The notes under the pieces were generated by a model that saw only the letters and a list, made by a program, of their open reading frames with translations, was not told where the DNA came from and made no database searches. Of a DNA stretch of 35,559 nt, positions 25,460-33,163 are shown one piece after another. The position numbers and the translations under genes were made by a program. The stretch is taken from positions 1 to 35,559 of the forward strand of contig CACGAG010000011.1 in the NCBI GenBank assembly GCA_902571005.1, read 5' to 3'. The stretch is from an uncultured Pelagibacteraceae bacterium (GTDB lineage: Bacteria; Pseudomonadota; Alphaproteobacteria; Pelagibacterales; AG-422-B15). Each line of letters starts with the position of its first letter. Position 1 is the first letter of the stretch.

Positions 25460-26173
25460 ATGGATATAATTCTTGAACTAAAAAATATAAAACACAGCTT
25501 CACAAGAGATAATGAAGTTTTAAAAGATATATCTCTACAAGTAAATCGAGGCGAGATAATTACAATCTTAGGACCCTCTGGATGTGGCAAAACTACATTG
25601 CTAAGAATCATTGCAGGTCTAGAAGAACAATCAGCAGGAACAGTATCGATAGATAATGAACTTGTTTCAGGACATTTAAATCATGTAAATACTGAGGAAC
25701 GAAATATTGGATTGGTTGTTCAGGAAAGAGCATTGTTTCCACACCTCTCGATTGTGAATAATGTAAAATTTGGAATAAAAGGTACGAATAAAAATAATAC
25801 CGAGAGAGCTATGAGTTTATTAAAGTTATTTAGTGTTGAGAGATATGCAAAAAACTATCCCCATGAAATATCAAGTGGTGAACAACAAAGAGTTGCATTG
25901 GCAAGAGCTATGGCTCCAAATCCAAAAATTTTGTTAATGGATGAACCTTTTGGAGCTTTGGATAAGGAATTAAAAGTAAGATTGAGATCTGAAACAAATA
26001 AAATTCTTCGTGATAACCTCACTACAACAATCATTGTTTCTCACGATACTGAAGACGCGCTAGCAATGTCTGATAGAGTTTTAATCATGAAAGATGGTAA
26101 TTTTATTCAAAACGGCAAACCTGAAGATGTCATCTCTATAAGTTCAACCGCATCTCAAAAAAACCTTATTTAA
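25460..26173 (+). CDS. fbpC: Fe3+ ABC transporter ATPase, short form
   Basis: A 237-residue ABC ATPase. Walker A is GPSGCGKTT (38-46), the Q-loop is VVQERALFPHL, Walker B is ILLMDEPFGALD (157-168), and the H-loop is VSHDTEDAL. The signature is ISSGEQQR (137-144) instead of the usual LSGGQQQR, so the first glycine and the glutamine of LSGGQ are replaced. Full FbpC proteins are about 340-350 residues and have a C-terminal regulatory domain; this one ends after the ATPase core. It starts 2 bp after fbpB and ends just before a weak hairpin with a T run. Confidence 0.9.
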   Translation: MDIILELKNIKHSFTRDNEVLKDISLQVNRGEIITILGPSGCGKTTLLRIIAGLEEQSAGTVSIDNELVSGHLNHVNTEERNIGLVVQERALFPHLSIVNNVKFGIKGTNKNNTERAMSLLKLFSVERYAKNYPHEISSGEQQRVALARAMAPNPKILLMDEPFGALDKELKVRLRSETNKILRDNLTTTIIVSHDTEDALAMSDRVLIMKDGNFIQNGKPEDVISISSTASQKNLI

Positions 26174-26199
26174 TTACCTTTTATTTGATGGTAATTTTT
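26172..26199 (+). terminator. weak Rho-independent terminator after the iron-transport genes
   Basis: Arms AATTACC (26172-26178) and GGTAATT (26190-26196) pair perfectly around an 11-base loop and run into TTTTT (26195-26199). The stem is AT-rich, so it may terminate only partly. It overlaps the fbpC stop codon and separates the iron genes from tatA. Confidence 0.45.
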
Positions 26200-26256
26200 A
26201 ACTTTTACTAATAAGGTATTAATATATATATATTATTAGAAATAATTGAGGAACAA

Positions 26257-26439
26257 ATGGGTATTAGTTTTTGGCAAATATTAATCGTTGTAGCGCTTCT
26301 TGTTATACTTTTCGGTAGAGGAAAAATATCTGAATTAATGGGTGACGTAGCCAAAGGTGTAAAAAGTTTTAAAAAAGGCATCAACGACGATGATGAACCA
26401 AAGTCAATAAATAAATCAGACGAAGACTCCAAAGATTAA
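26257..26439 (+). CDS. tatA: twin-arginine translocase subunit TatA
   Basis: A 60-residue TatA, a little shorter than usual. It has the N-terminal membrane helix (about 5-19, [15 protein letters not shown]), the FGRGKI hinge, an amphipathic helix ([17 protein letters not shown]) and an acidic tail rich in Asp and Ser. TatA polymerises to form the export pore for folded proteins such as the Tat-signal binding protein encoded at 9215. GAGGAA about five bases before ATG is a good ribosome-binding site. First gene of tatABC. Confidence 0.95.
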   Translation: MGISFWQILIVVALLVILFGRGKISELMGDVAKGVKSFKKGINDDDEPKSINKSDEDSKD

Positions 26440-26454
26440 CCTTAAGTAATTGTT

Positions 26455-26751
26455 ATGTTACCTGGTATTGGAGGAGTAGAGTATCTTGTCATTGCAGCAT
26501 TAATTATCATTTTTGTTGGACCGAAAGATTTGCCAGCAGTATTAAGAACTTTTGGCAGGTGGTGGGGTAAAATTAGAAACTTTTCAAGAGAATTTAGATC
26601 TAGTATCAATGAGATAGCAAAAGAAACAGGCGTAGATGATATTAAGTCTAAAGTTGAAAATACAAATCCCAAAAACTTTACAGACGAGATGCGTGACTCG
26701 ATAAATAAAAATATCATTCAGTCAGAAAATCAGAAAAAAGAAAATGAGTGA
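26455..26751 (+). CDS. tatB: twin-arginine translocase subunit TatB
   Basis: A 98-residue TatB. The N-terminus MLPGIGGVEYLVIAALIIIF is the membrane helix, followed by the VGPKDLP hinge that separates TatB from TatA, then a long amphipathic helix (LRTFGRWWGKIRNFSREF) and a polar tail. TatB and TatC form the receptor for twin-arginine signals. It overlaps tatC by 8 bases, so translation is coupled. Confidence 0.93.
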   Translation: MLPGIGGVEYLVIAALIIIFVGPKDLPAVLRTFGRWWGKIRNFSREFRSSINEIAKETGVDDIKSKVENTNPKNFTDEMRDSINKNIIQSENQKKENE

Positions 26752-27520
26752 TACAAATGAAACACTTGATGAAGGAAAGCAACCTTTAATTCAACATCTT
26801 GTAGAACTTAGAAGCAGACTTATTAAGTCACTAATTTTGATTACTGTTATGTTTGTTGTTGCATATATCTTTGCAGACACAATTTATAACTTTTTAGTTC
26901 AACCATATGCTGATGCTGTACAAGGTGAATCTGGCAGAAGGCTTATATTTACTGCTTTACACGAAACCTTTTTTACTTATTTAAAAGTAGCACTATTTGC
27001 CTCTATTTTTGTTTCTCTTCCATTTATACTGATACAAATTTGGATTTTTGTTGCACCTGGTCTTTATCGCAATGAGAAAACTGTTGTTATTCCATATTTA
27101 ATTGCAACGCCAATATTATTCTTGTTAGGAGCGGCATTGGTTTATTATTTTATTATGCCACTTGCCATCAAATTCTTTCTATCTTTCGAATCGATTGGTG
27201 GCCAAGGAACATTGCCAATCCAATTAGAAGCTAAGGTAAATGAGTATTTAAGCTTAATTATGCGTCTGATATTTGCGTTCGGTATCAGTTTTCAACTACC
27301 AGTTCTTTTGACATTATTAGCAAGAGTAGGTTTTGTCAGTTCTGAAGGATTAAGAAAAAATAGAAAGTATGTGATTGTAGGAGTTTTTGCAGTAGCGGCT
27401 ATTTTAACACCACCTGACCCGATCTCCCAAATAGGGCTTGGAATACCTATATTATTGCTGTATGAAATTTCAATATTTGCTGTAAAATTTATCGAAGGGA
27501 AAAAACCTAAATCCGAATAA
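26744..27520 (+). CDS. tatC: twin-arginine translocase subunit TatC
   Basis: A 258-residue, six-helix membrane protein that recognises twin-arginine signal peptides. The N-terminal IQHLVELRSRLIKSL is the signature cytoplasmic segment, and FTALHETFFTYLKVALFAS, then FVAPGLYRNEKTVVIPY, follow in family order, ending in ILTPPDPISQIGLGIPILLL. The TatA-TatB-TatC set is complete. serS begins 3 bp after the stop. Confidence 0.96.
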   Translation: MSDTNETLDEGKQPLIQHLVELRSRLIKSLILITVMFVVAYIFADTIYNFLVQPYADAVQGESGRRLIFTALHETFFTYLKVALFASIFVSLPFILIQIWIFVAPGLYRNEKTVVIPYLIATPILFLLGAALVYYFIMPLAIKFFLSFESIGGQGTLPIQLEAKVNEYLSLIMRLIFAFGISFQLPVLLTLLARVGFVSSEGLRKNRKYVIVGVFAVAAILTPPDPISQIGLGIPILLLYEISIFAVKFIEGKKPKSE

Positions 27521-27523
27521 GAC

Positions 27524-28792
27524 ATGCATGACATTAAGAAAATAAGAGAGAATCCCTCAGATTTAGATGAGTTATTAGCCAAAAGAAAACATCCGCCAGT
27601 TTCAAATCAAATAATTGAATTAGATGAAAAGAACAGGAAAATTATTGGTGAGCTTCAAGTTATTCAAGAAGAGAGAAACACCAAGTCAAAGCTCATAGGA
27701 GAATATGCAGCTAATGGAAAAAATGATGAAGCCGCTAAGTTAAAGGCGGAAGTTGCAAGCTTAAAAGATAAAATGCAGGATTTAGAGAATAGTCAAAGAA
27801 AAAAACAAGAAGAACTTAATACTGTTTTATCTTCTTTACCAAATAATCCAGCAGATGATGTGCCAGTTGGTGATGAAAGTTTAAATAAAGAGATTAAGTT
27901 GGAAGGTACTAAAAAAGAATTTTCTTTTACTCCAAAAGAACACGATGAATTAGGCGAAAACCTCAATATGATGAGTTTTGAGCAAGCTGCAAAAATCTCT
28001 GGAGCAAGGTTTGTTGTACAAAGTGGCTTGATCGCTAGAATGGAAAGAGCAATATCTAATTTTATGTTAGATCTTCATACAAATGAATTTGGATATACAG
28101 AGATGAATGTTCCAATACTTGTTAAAGACCAATCAGTTTATGGTGTGGGACAGCTTCCTAAGTTTAAAGATGATTTATTTAAAACAACCGATGACTATTG
28201 GCTTATACCAACGGCCGAGGTTCCTCTTAGTAATATGACTAGAGAGTCAATTATTGATATTTTAGATTTACCTAAACGATATGTATCTCATACGCCATGT
28301 TTCAGATCTGAAGCTGGTGCAGCAGGGAAAGATACAAGAGGTATTATGAGACAACATCAATTTTATAAAGTTGAGCTTGTTAGTTTAACATCAGAAAGTC
28401 AATCTAAGGATGAACATGAAAGAATGTTAAGTTGTGCAGAGGAAGTTTTAAAAAGATTAAATCTTCATTATAGAGTTGTCATATTGTCTTCTGAGGATAT
28501 GGGTTTTGCTGCACAAAAAACATATGATATTGAAGTATGGTTGCCTGGTCAAAAAGCATACAGAGAAATATCTAGTTGCTCTAATTGTGGAGATTTTCAA
28601 GCAAGAAGAATGAACTCTCGTTACAAAGAAGGTAAAGAAACTAAATTTTTGCATACATTAAATGGATCAGGTTTAGCCGTAGGACGAACCTTAATATCTA
28701 TTCTTGAAAATTATCAAAACGAAGATGGGACTATTCAGGTGCCAGATGCTCTTATTCCATACATGGGTGGAATAAATCAAATTTCAAATTAA
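27524..28792 (+). CDS. serS: seryl-tRNA synthetase
   Basis: A 422-residue class II synthetase charging tRNA-Ser (and tRNA-Sec where present). The start [20 protein letters not shown] is the standard N-terminus. The tRNA-binding antiparallel coiled coil spans about residues 30-100. Catalytic motifs include [24 protein letters not shown], then HQFYKVELV (motif 2) and [19 protein letters not shown] (motif 3). Its position after tatC is the conserved alphaproteobacterial arrangement. Confidence 0.97.
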   Translation: MHDIKKIRENPSDLDELLAKRKHPPVSNQIIELDEKNRKIIGELQVIQEERNTKSKLIGEYAANGKNDEAAKLKAEVASLKDKMQDLENSQRKKQEELNTVLSSLPNNPADDVPVGDESLNKEIKLEGTKKEFSFTPKEHDELGENLNMMSFEQAAKISGARFVVQSGLIARMERAISNFMLDLHTNEFGYTEMNVPILVKDQSVYGVGQLPKFKDDLFKTTDDYWLIPTAEVPLSNMTRESIIDILDLPKRYVSHTPCFRSEAGAAGKDTRGIMRQHQFYKVELVSLTSESQSKDEHERMLSCAEEVLKRLNLHYRVVILSSEDMGFAAQKTYDIEVWLPGQKAYREISSCSNCGDFQARRMNSRYKEGKETKFLHTLNGSGLAVGRTLISILENYQNEDGTIQVPDALIPYMGGINQISN

Positions 28793-28801
28793 TTCATCTA
28801 T

Positions 28802-29626
28802 ATGTCAGTTATTAATCTTAATGAAGCGAGGATATTGATTACAAATGATGATGGAATATCTGCAGAGGGTATTAAAATACTAAGAGCTATTGCTAGTGAA
28901 TTTTCAGATGATGTCTGGGTCGTTGCGCCTGAACATGAAAAAAGTGGTGCATCACATGCTTTGTCTTTTCAAAACGAATTAACACTTAAAAAGTACGAAG
29001 AGAAGACATTTTCAGTTAATGGTACTCCTAGCGATTGTGTTGCAATTGGTATAAGTAATGTTTTAAAAGATAAGAGACCAGATTTAATTCTTTCAGGTAT
29101 CAATAGTGGCTGCAATGTTGGAGAGGATGTTACATATTCAGGTACCATTGCTGCAGCAATGGAAGGTTTAATTAGACGCATTCCATCAATTGCAATCAGT
29201 CAAAATTATGAAGCGGGCAAAAAAAATCAAATTGTTTGGGACGCTTCAAAAAAATTTTTAAAAAATATTTTACTTGAACTTACAATTCTTGGCTGGCCAA
29301 ATAATGTCTTCATGAATATCAATTTTCCATATTGCACAGCTGATTTAGTTAAAAGCATACAGATAACAACACAAGGAAACAGGGAAACTGACGACTTGAT
29401 AATTAATGAAGTTCAGAAGTCAAAATTCAGATTCGGTTTACGAAGGCGGCTTGAAGAAAATGTTAATCTAAGTATTCCTCCACTAAATGAAACAGTTGAG
29501 GGATATATGAGTGATGTAGAAGCACTGGCAGATCATCACATATCAATAACACCTCTTCATTTAGATCTTACGCATCACAAAAGTCTAAGTGATTTAAAAA
29601 AAGGTTTAAAAACTGATCTAAATTAA
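28802..29626 (+). CDS. surE: 5'/3'-nucleotidase SurE
   Basis: A 274-residue metal-dependent phosphatase of nucleoside monophosphates, linked to stationary-phase survival. The metal-binding start ILITNDDGISAEGIKIL, the phosphate loop APEHEKSGASHAL, the GTPSDCVAIG segment and SGINSGCNVGEDVTYSGTIA are all present. It is slightly longer than the usual ~250 because of the C-terminal tail. The gene follows serS by 9 bp. Unlike most alphaproteobacteria, no pcm or M23 peptidase gene comes between it and yajC. Confidence 0.95.
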   Translation: MSVINLNEARILITNDDGISAEGIKILRAIASEFSDDVWVVAPEHEKSGASHALSFQNELTLKKYEEKTFSVNGTPSDCVAIGISNVLKDKRPDLILSGINSGCNVGEDVTYSGTIAAAMEGLIRRIPSIAISQNYEAGKKNQIVWDASKKFLKNILLELTILGWPNNVFMNINFPYCTADLVKSIQITTQGNRETDDLIINEVQKSKFRFGLRRRLEENVNLSIPPLNETVEGYMSDVEALADHHISITPLHLDLTHHKSLSDLKKGLKTDLN

Positions 29627-29647
29627 TTATTTAGTTCAAAAATATTA

Positions 29648-29674
29648 CCTAAGTATGTATATTGCCTAAGTTAT
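29648..29674. repeat. short direct repeat upstream of yajC
   Basis: CCTAAGTAT (29648-29656) and CCTAAGTTAT (29665-29674) recur with 17 bp between starts in the 64-bp surE-yajC gap. It could be a tandem binding site, but the length allows chance. A strong ribosome-binding site AAAGGAG (29678-29684) follows, six bases before the yajC ATG. Confidence 0.3.
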
Positions 29675-29690
29675 TTTAAAGGAGAATTTC

Positions 29691-29969
29691 ATGGAACAAA
29701 TGCTCATTCAACTAATGCCATTATTCTTAATATTTGCGATTTTTTATTTTTTATTGATAAGACCTCAGCAAAGAAGAGCAAAAGAACATCGAGAGATGGT
29801 TGCTGCTGTGCAGCGAGGCGATAAGATCGTCAGCTCAGGAGGAGTAAGAGGAAAAGTAGTTAAAGTAATCGGAGATACTGATGTGGAGGTTGAAATATCC
29901 TCAGGAGTAAATGTTGTAATGATTAAATCAACAATTGCCGAAGTAGAGAAAGTAAATACATCACAATAA
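29691..29969 (+). CDS. yajC: preprotein translocase subunit YajC
   Basis: A 92-residue inner-membrane protein of the SecDF-YajC complex that assists Sec export. It has one N-terminal membrane helix (about 5-25, ending FYFLLIRPQQRRAKEH, the family signature), followed by the small beta-rich domain VQRGDKIVSSGGVRGKVVKV and DVEVEISSGVNVVMIKSTI. It has an excellent ribosome-binding site (AAAGGAG). secD starts six bases after its stop, so the three genes are one unit. Confidence 0.95.
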   Translation: MEQMLIQLMPLFLIFAIFYFLLIRPQQRRAKEHREMVAAVQRGDKIVSSGGVRGKVVKVIGDTDVEVEISSGVNVVMIKSTIAEVEKVNTSQ

Positions 29970-29975
29970 ATTTTC

Positions 29976-31586
29976 ATGCTGTACTTTTCAAATTTAAAAA
30001 TATTTTCAGTATTGGCTGTAATCATAATTACTTTACTTTTTGCTGTTCCCAATTTTTTTGGGAAAGATCAATTAGAAACATTTCCAAATTTTTTTCCTAA
30101 GCAACAAGTAAACCTCGGTTTGGACCTTCAAGGGGGCTCACATTTATTGTTAGAGGTTGATACCAAAGAAATTATAAAGGAGAGAGTGGAAAACCTTAAC
30201 GCAGACGTTCGAAGAGTCTTAAAGAAAAACAATCTTAATTATAGTAATTTCAAGGTTTCAAATGACTCCCTAAAATTCATTGTAGAGGGTTTTAATAGCG
30301 AAATTCAAAAAGAAATTTCCGAGCTATCCATGAGTAACTCTCAAAATATTCTTGCAATGGGAGATCAAACTAATCTAATTATCACCCAAGAAGAAAATAC
30401 TGTTCAGATAAATTTTACTGAAGAATTTATAAAACAATCTGTTTCGAATGCAGTTGCCCAATCGTTAGAAATTGTTCGAAGGAGAATAGATGAACTTGGC
30501 ACAAGAGAGCCATCAATACAAAGGCAAGGGTCATCCAGGATAATAATTCAATTACCAGGCATTGATGACCCTGACCGTATTAAGTCTTTACTGGGCCAAA
30601 CGGCTAAACTTACTTTTCAATTGGTTGATACCTCTGTGAATTTTGACCCTTTTAATCCCTCGAAGGCACCAATTGGTTCAGAAATTTTGGCATCTGACGC
30701 AGATGAAGAGTTTAAATACATTGTAAAAAAGCGAATTATGGTTGGAGGTGAAAATCTTGTTGATGCGCAACCTGGTTTTGATCCTCAAACAAATGAACCA
30801 ATAGTATCTTTTAGGTTTGATCGTATAGGTGCAACAAAGTTTGGTAGGGTTACACAGCAAAATGTAGGTAAACCTTTTGCGATTGTACTTGATAATAAAG
30901 TGATAAGTGCGCCAGTAATAAGGGAAGCTATTCTGGGTGGTTCTGGTCAGATTTCTGGCGGTTTTGACTCTGAAGAAGCAAATGATCTTGCTATTCTTTT
31001 GCGAGCTGGTGCTTTACCGGCCCCACTTATTATTTTAGAAGAAAGGTCAGTTGGACCTGATCTTGGTGCTGACTCAATTGAAGCGGGTCAATTTGCAGCA
31101 ATAATTGGTTTTATTGCTGTCATTATTTTTATGATATTTGTCTATCGATATTTTGGCCTGCTAGCAGATATAGCATTAATTATAAACTTATTTATGGTCC
31201 TTGGCGTTTTATCTTTGTTTCAAGCAACTCTAACGTTACCTGGTATCGCTGGAATAATATTAACAATTGGTATGGCTGTGGATGCAAATGTTCTAATTTT
31301 TGAGAGAGTAAAAGAAGAAATTAGAAATGGATCGAATATGATGAATGCTGTTGAAAACGGGTATAAAAGAGCTTTATCTACTATATTAGATGCAAATATC
31401 ACAACATTGATTGCTGCAATAATATTATTTTTCATGGCTTCGGGGCCAGTGAGAGGTTTCTCCATTACATTGGCTATTGGAATCTTTACATCAGTTTTCA
31501 CTGCATTTACTTTCACAAGGTTACTAATTTCATTTAACGCTAAAAGATTAAAACCAAATTTTGTAGGTCTAAGTAAAAATGCTTAA
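29976..31586 (+). CDS. secD: protein translocase subunit SecD
   Basis: A 536-residue membrane protein that, with SecF, uses the proton gradient to help pull proteins through the Sec channel. Parts in order: N-terminal helix (about 4-22); the VNLGLDLQGGSHLLLEV motif after it; a large periplasmic domain (RRRIDELGTREPSIQRQG, then PGIDDPDRIKSLLGQTAKL); and five C-terminal helices with PGIAGIILTIGMAVDANVLI and FERVKEEI. Length is normal for an alphaproteobacterial SecD. It overlaps secF by 8 bases. Confidence 0.97.
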   Translation: MLYFSNLKIFSVLAVIIITLLFAVPNFFGKDQLETFPNFFPKQQVNLGLDLQGGSHLLLEVDTKEIIKERVENLNADVRRVLKKNNLNYSNFKVSNDSLKFIVEGFNSEIQKEISELSMSNSQNILAMGDQTNLIITQEENTVQINFTEEFIKQSVSNAVAQSLEIVRRRIDELGTREPSIQRQGSSRIIIQLPGIDDPDRIKSLLGQTAKLTFQLVDTSVNFDPFNPSKAPIGSEILASDADEEFKYIVKKRIMVGGENLVDAQPGFDPQTNEPIVSFRFDRIGATKFGRVTQQNVGKPFAIVLDNKVISAPVIREAILGGSGQISGGFDSEEANDLAILLRAGALPAPLIILEERSVGPDLGADSIEAGQFAAIIGFIAVIIFMIFVYRYFGLLADIALIINLFMVLGVLSLFQATLTLPGIAGIILTIGMAVDANVLIFERVKEEIRNGSNMMNAVENGYKRALSTILDANITTLIAAIILFFMASGPVRGFSITLAIGIFTSVFTAFTFTRLLISFNAKRLKPNFVGLSKNA

Positions 31587-32505
31587 TATATCTGGAACAC
31601 AAATTAATTTTTTAAAAGTAAGGGTAATTACCTTTATTCTCTCTGCAATATTGATATTTCTTTCAATAGGGGCTTTTTTTGTAAATGGATTGAATTTTGG
31701 AATTGATTTTAAGGGCGGTACACTTATTGAAATCGAAACATCTCAAGAAATAGAAATTTCTGGTCTAAGAGATAACTTAAATACCCTTGAATTAGGTGAT
31801 GTTCAAGTTCAAGAATTTGGATCAAGTAAAAATTTACTAATTAGAGTGGAGCAACAACTGGGTGGAGATCAAGTTCAACAAGATGTTGTTCAAATAGTGA
31901 AAGATAGCTTAGGGTCTTATCTTTCATCCGATATTAATTTTAGAAGAACTGAGGTTGTAGGACCTAAGGTTAGTGGAGAATTAATACAATCTGGTGCTAT
32001 AGCAATTTTTGTCGCTGTATTTGCCATGCTTGTTTACATTTGGTTTAGGTTTGAATGGCAGTTTTCACTTGGAGCAGTTCTCGCACTTGTTCATGACGTC
32101 ATATTAACCATAGGTGTTTTTTGTATAACTCAATTAGAGTTCAATTTACCCATCATTGCTGCAATACTTACTATTGTTGGATACTCTATGAACGATACAG
32201 TTGTTGTTTACGATAGGGTCAGAGAAAACTTACGTAAGTACCGTTCAAAGGAAATTACAGATTTATTAAATTTGTCAATTAACGATACTTTATCAAGAAC
32301 AATCGTCACTTCTGTGACTACGCTTTTAGCTTTGTTATCGTTATTCATTTTTGGAGGTGAAGTTATTAAAGGATTTACGTTTGCAATGATTTGGGGAGTT
32401 ATAGTTGGAACATATTCATCAATTTTTGTAGCAGCGCCATTACTGAGATACCTTGATGTAAAACGTGAGTGGAATACGACGTCAGCAGTAGACTCAACTA
32501 GATAA
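31579..32505 (+). CDS. secF: protein translocase subunit SecF
   Basis: A 308-residue partner of SecD. It has the first helix, then GLNFGIDFKGGTLIEIE, the family signature, a shorter periplasmic domain, and the C-terminal membrane bundle with SLGAVLALVHDVILTIGVF, AILTIVGYSMNDTVVVYDR and RENLRK. Its stop is one base away from the stop of the convergent PuuD-like gene at 32507. This is the last gene of the yajC-secD-secF run. Confidence 0.97.
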   Translation: MLNISGTQINFLKVRVITFILSAILIFLSIGAFFVNGLNFGIDFKGGTLIEIETSQEIEISGLRDNLNTLELGDVQVQEFGSSKNLLIRVEQQLGGDQVQQDVVQIVKDSLGSYLSSDINFRRTEVVGPKVSGELIQSGAIAIFVAVFAMLVYIWFRFEWQFSLGAVLALVHDVILTIGVFCITQLEFNLPIIAAILTIVGYSMNDTVVVYDRVRENLRKYRSKEITDLLNLSINDTLSRTIVTSVTTLLALLSLFIFGGEVIKGFTFAMIWGVIVGTYSSIFVAAPLLRYLDVKREWNTTSAVDSTR

Positions 32506-32506
32506 T

Positions 32507-33115
32507 TTAGTAAAGATTTTGTGCAACTACCATTGCTAACAGCATAGGAATGGATAGCACGGTGTTTGTTCTTGAGAATAGCATTGCTGTTCTAGCTGAT
32601 TTCGCTTTTGTATCTGCATCAACTTCAACAATTCCTAATGCTTTCTTTTGATTTGGCCAAATAACCATCCATACATTATAAGCCATTATGATAGCAAGCC
32701 ACATACCAATTCCTATTGTAAGTTCTTTACCATTAAATCCATAAGCCAATGTAAATGTAAGAGCATTGACTGATCCCTCATGTCCATAATATAGAGCTAG
32801 AGTTGTAAGACCTGTAATCAATGTTGCTAAAGCAGCCCATCTGAACCAGAAAAGAGCCGCAGGGGCAATAACTTTTCCTATCGCTGGTTTTTGCTCATCA
32901 GGAATATTTGGCATATTAGGAATCTGTACGAAGTTAAAGTAATAGAGGAGGCCAATCCACATGACACCAGATATGACGTGAAGAAATCTCGAAAGTGAGG
33001 CCCAATATAGTTGGTCAAAGCCACCATAGTGGCCTGTAACCATAATGAGTAAAAGAATTGCCAACAAAGTTCCAAGAATGACTGTTTTTTGCAATGATTG
33101 TAATATTGATGCCAT
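32507..33115 (-). CDS. PuuD-like (urate oxidase N-terminal type) membrane protein without cytochrome domain
   Basis: A 202-residue integral membrane protein with about five hydrophobic segments. RFLHVISGVMWIGLLYYFNF (from about residue 44) is the most typical part and carries a histidine in the membrane (H46); FWFRWAALATLITGLTTLAL and GIGMWLAIIMAYNVWMVIWP follow. These match the membrane domain of PuuD, a membrane-bound urate hydroxylase that also has a C-terminal cytochrome c domain. That domain is missing here (no CxxCH), so urate oxidation cannot be assumed; a membrane heme protein of unknown role is equally possible. It lies 48 bp downstream of uvrA on the same strand. Confidence 0.65.
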   Translation of the reverse strand: MASILQSLQKTVILGTLLAILLLIMVTGHYGGFDQLYWASLSRFLHVISGVMWIGLLYYFNFVQIPNMPNIPDEQKPAIGKVIAPAALFWFRWAALATLITGLTTLALYYGHEGSVNALTFTLAYGFNGKELTIGIGMWLAIIMAYNVWMVIWPNQKKALGIVEVDADTKAKSARTAMLFSRTNTVLSIPMLLAMVVAQNLY

Positions 33116-33163
33116 TAATGATTCATAGCATGTTTTATGCGTGTGTGTAAAATATTTATGTGA

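Noticed and set aside
26217-26236. TA-dinucleotide run upstream of tatA as a phase-variation tract
   Set aside because: Only a few TA units in AT-rich DNA and not at a promoter spacer that I can define; no support for phase variation.
33116-33163. Small inverted repeat (GCAT...ATGC) between uvrA and the PuuD-like gene as a terminator
   Set aside because: Only four base pairs and no T run on the minus strand; too weak.
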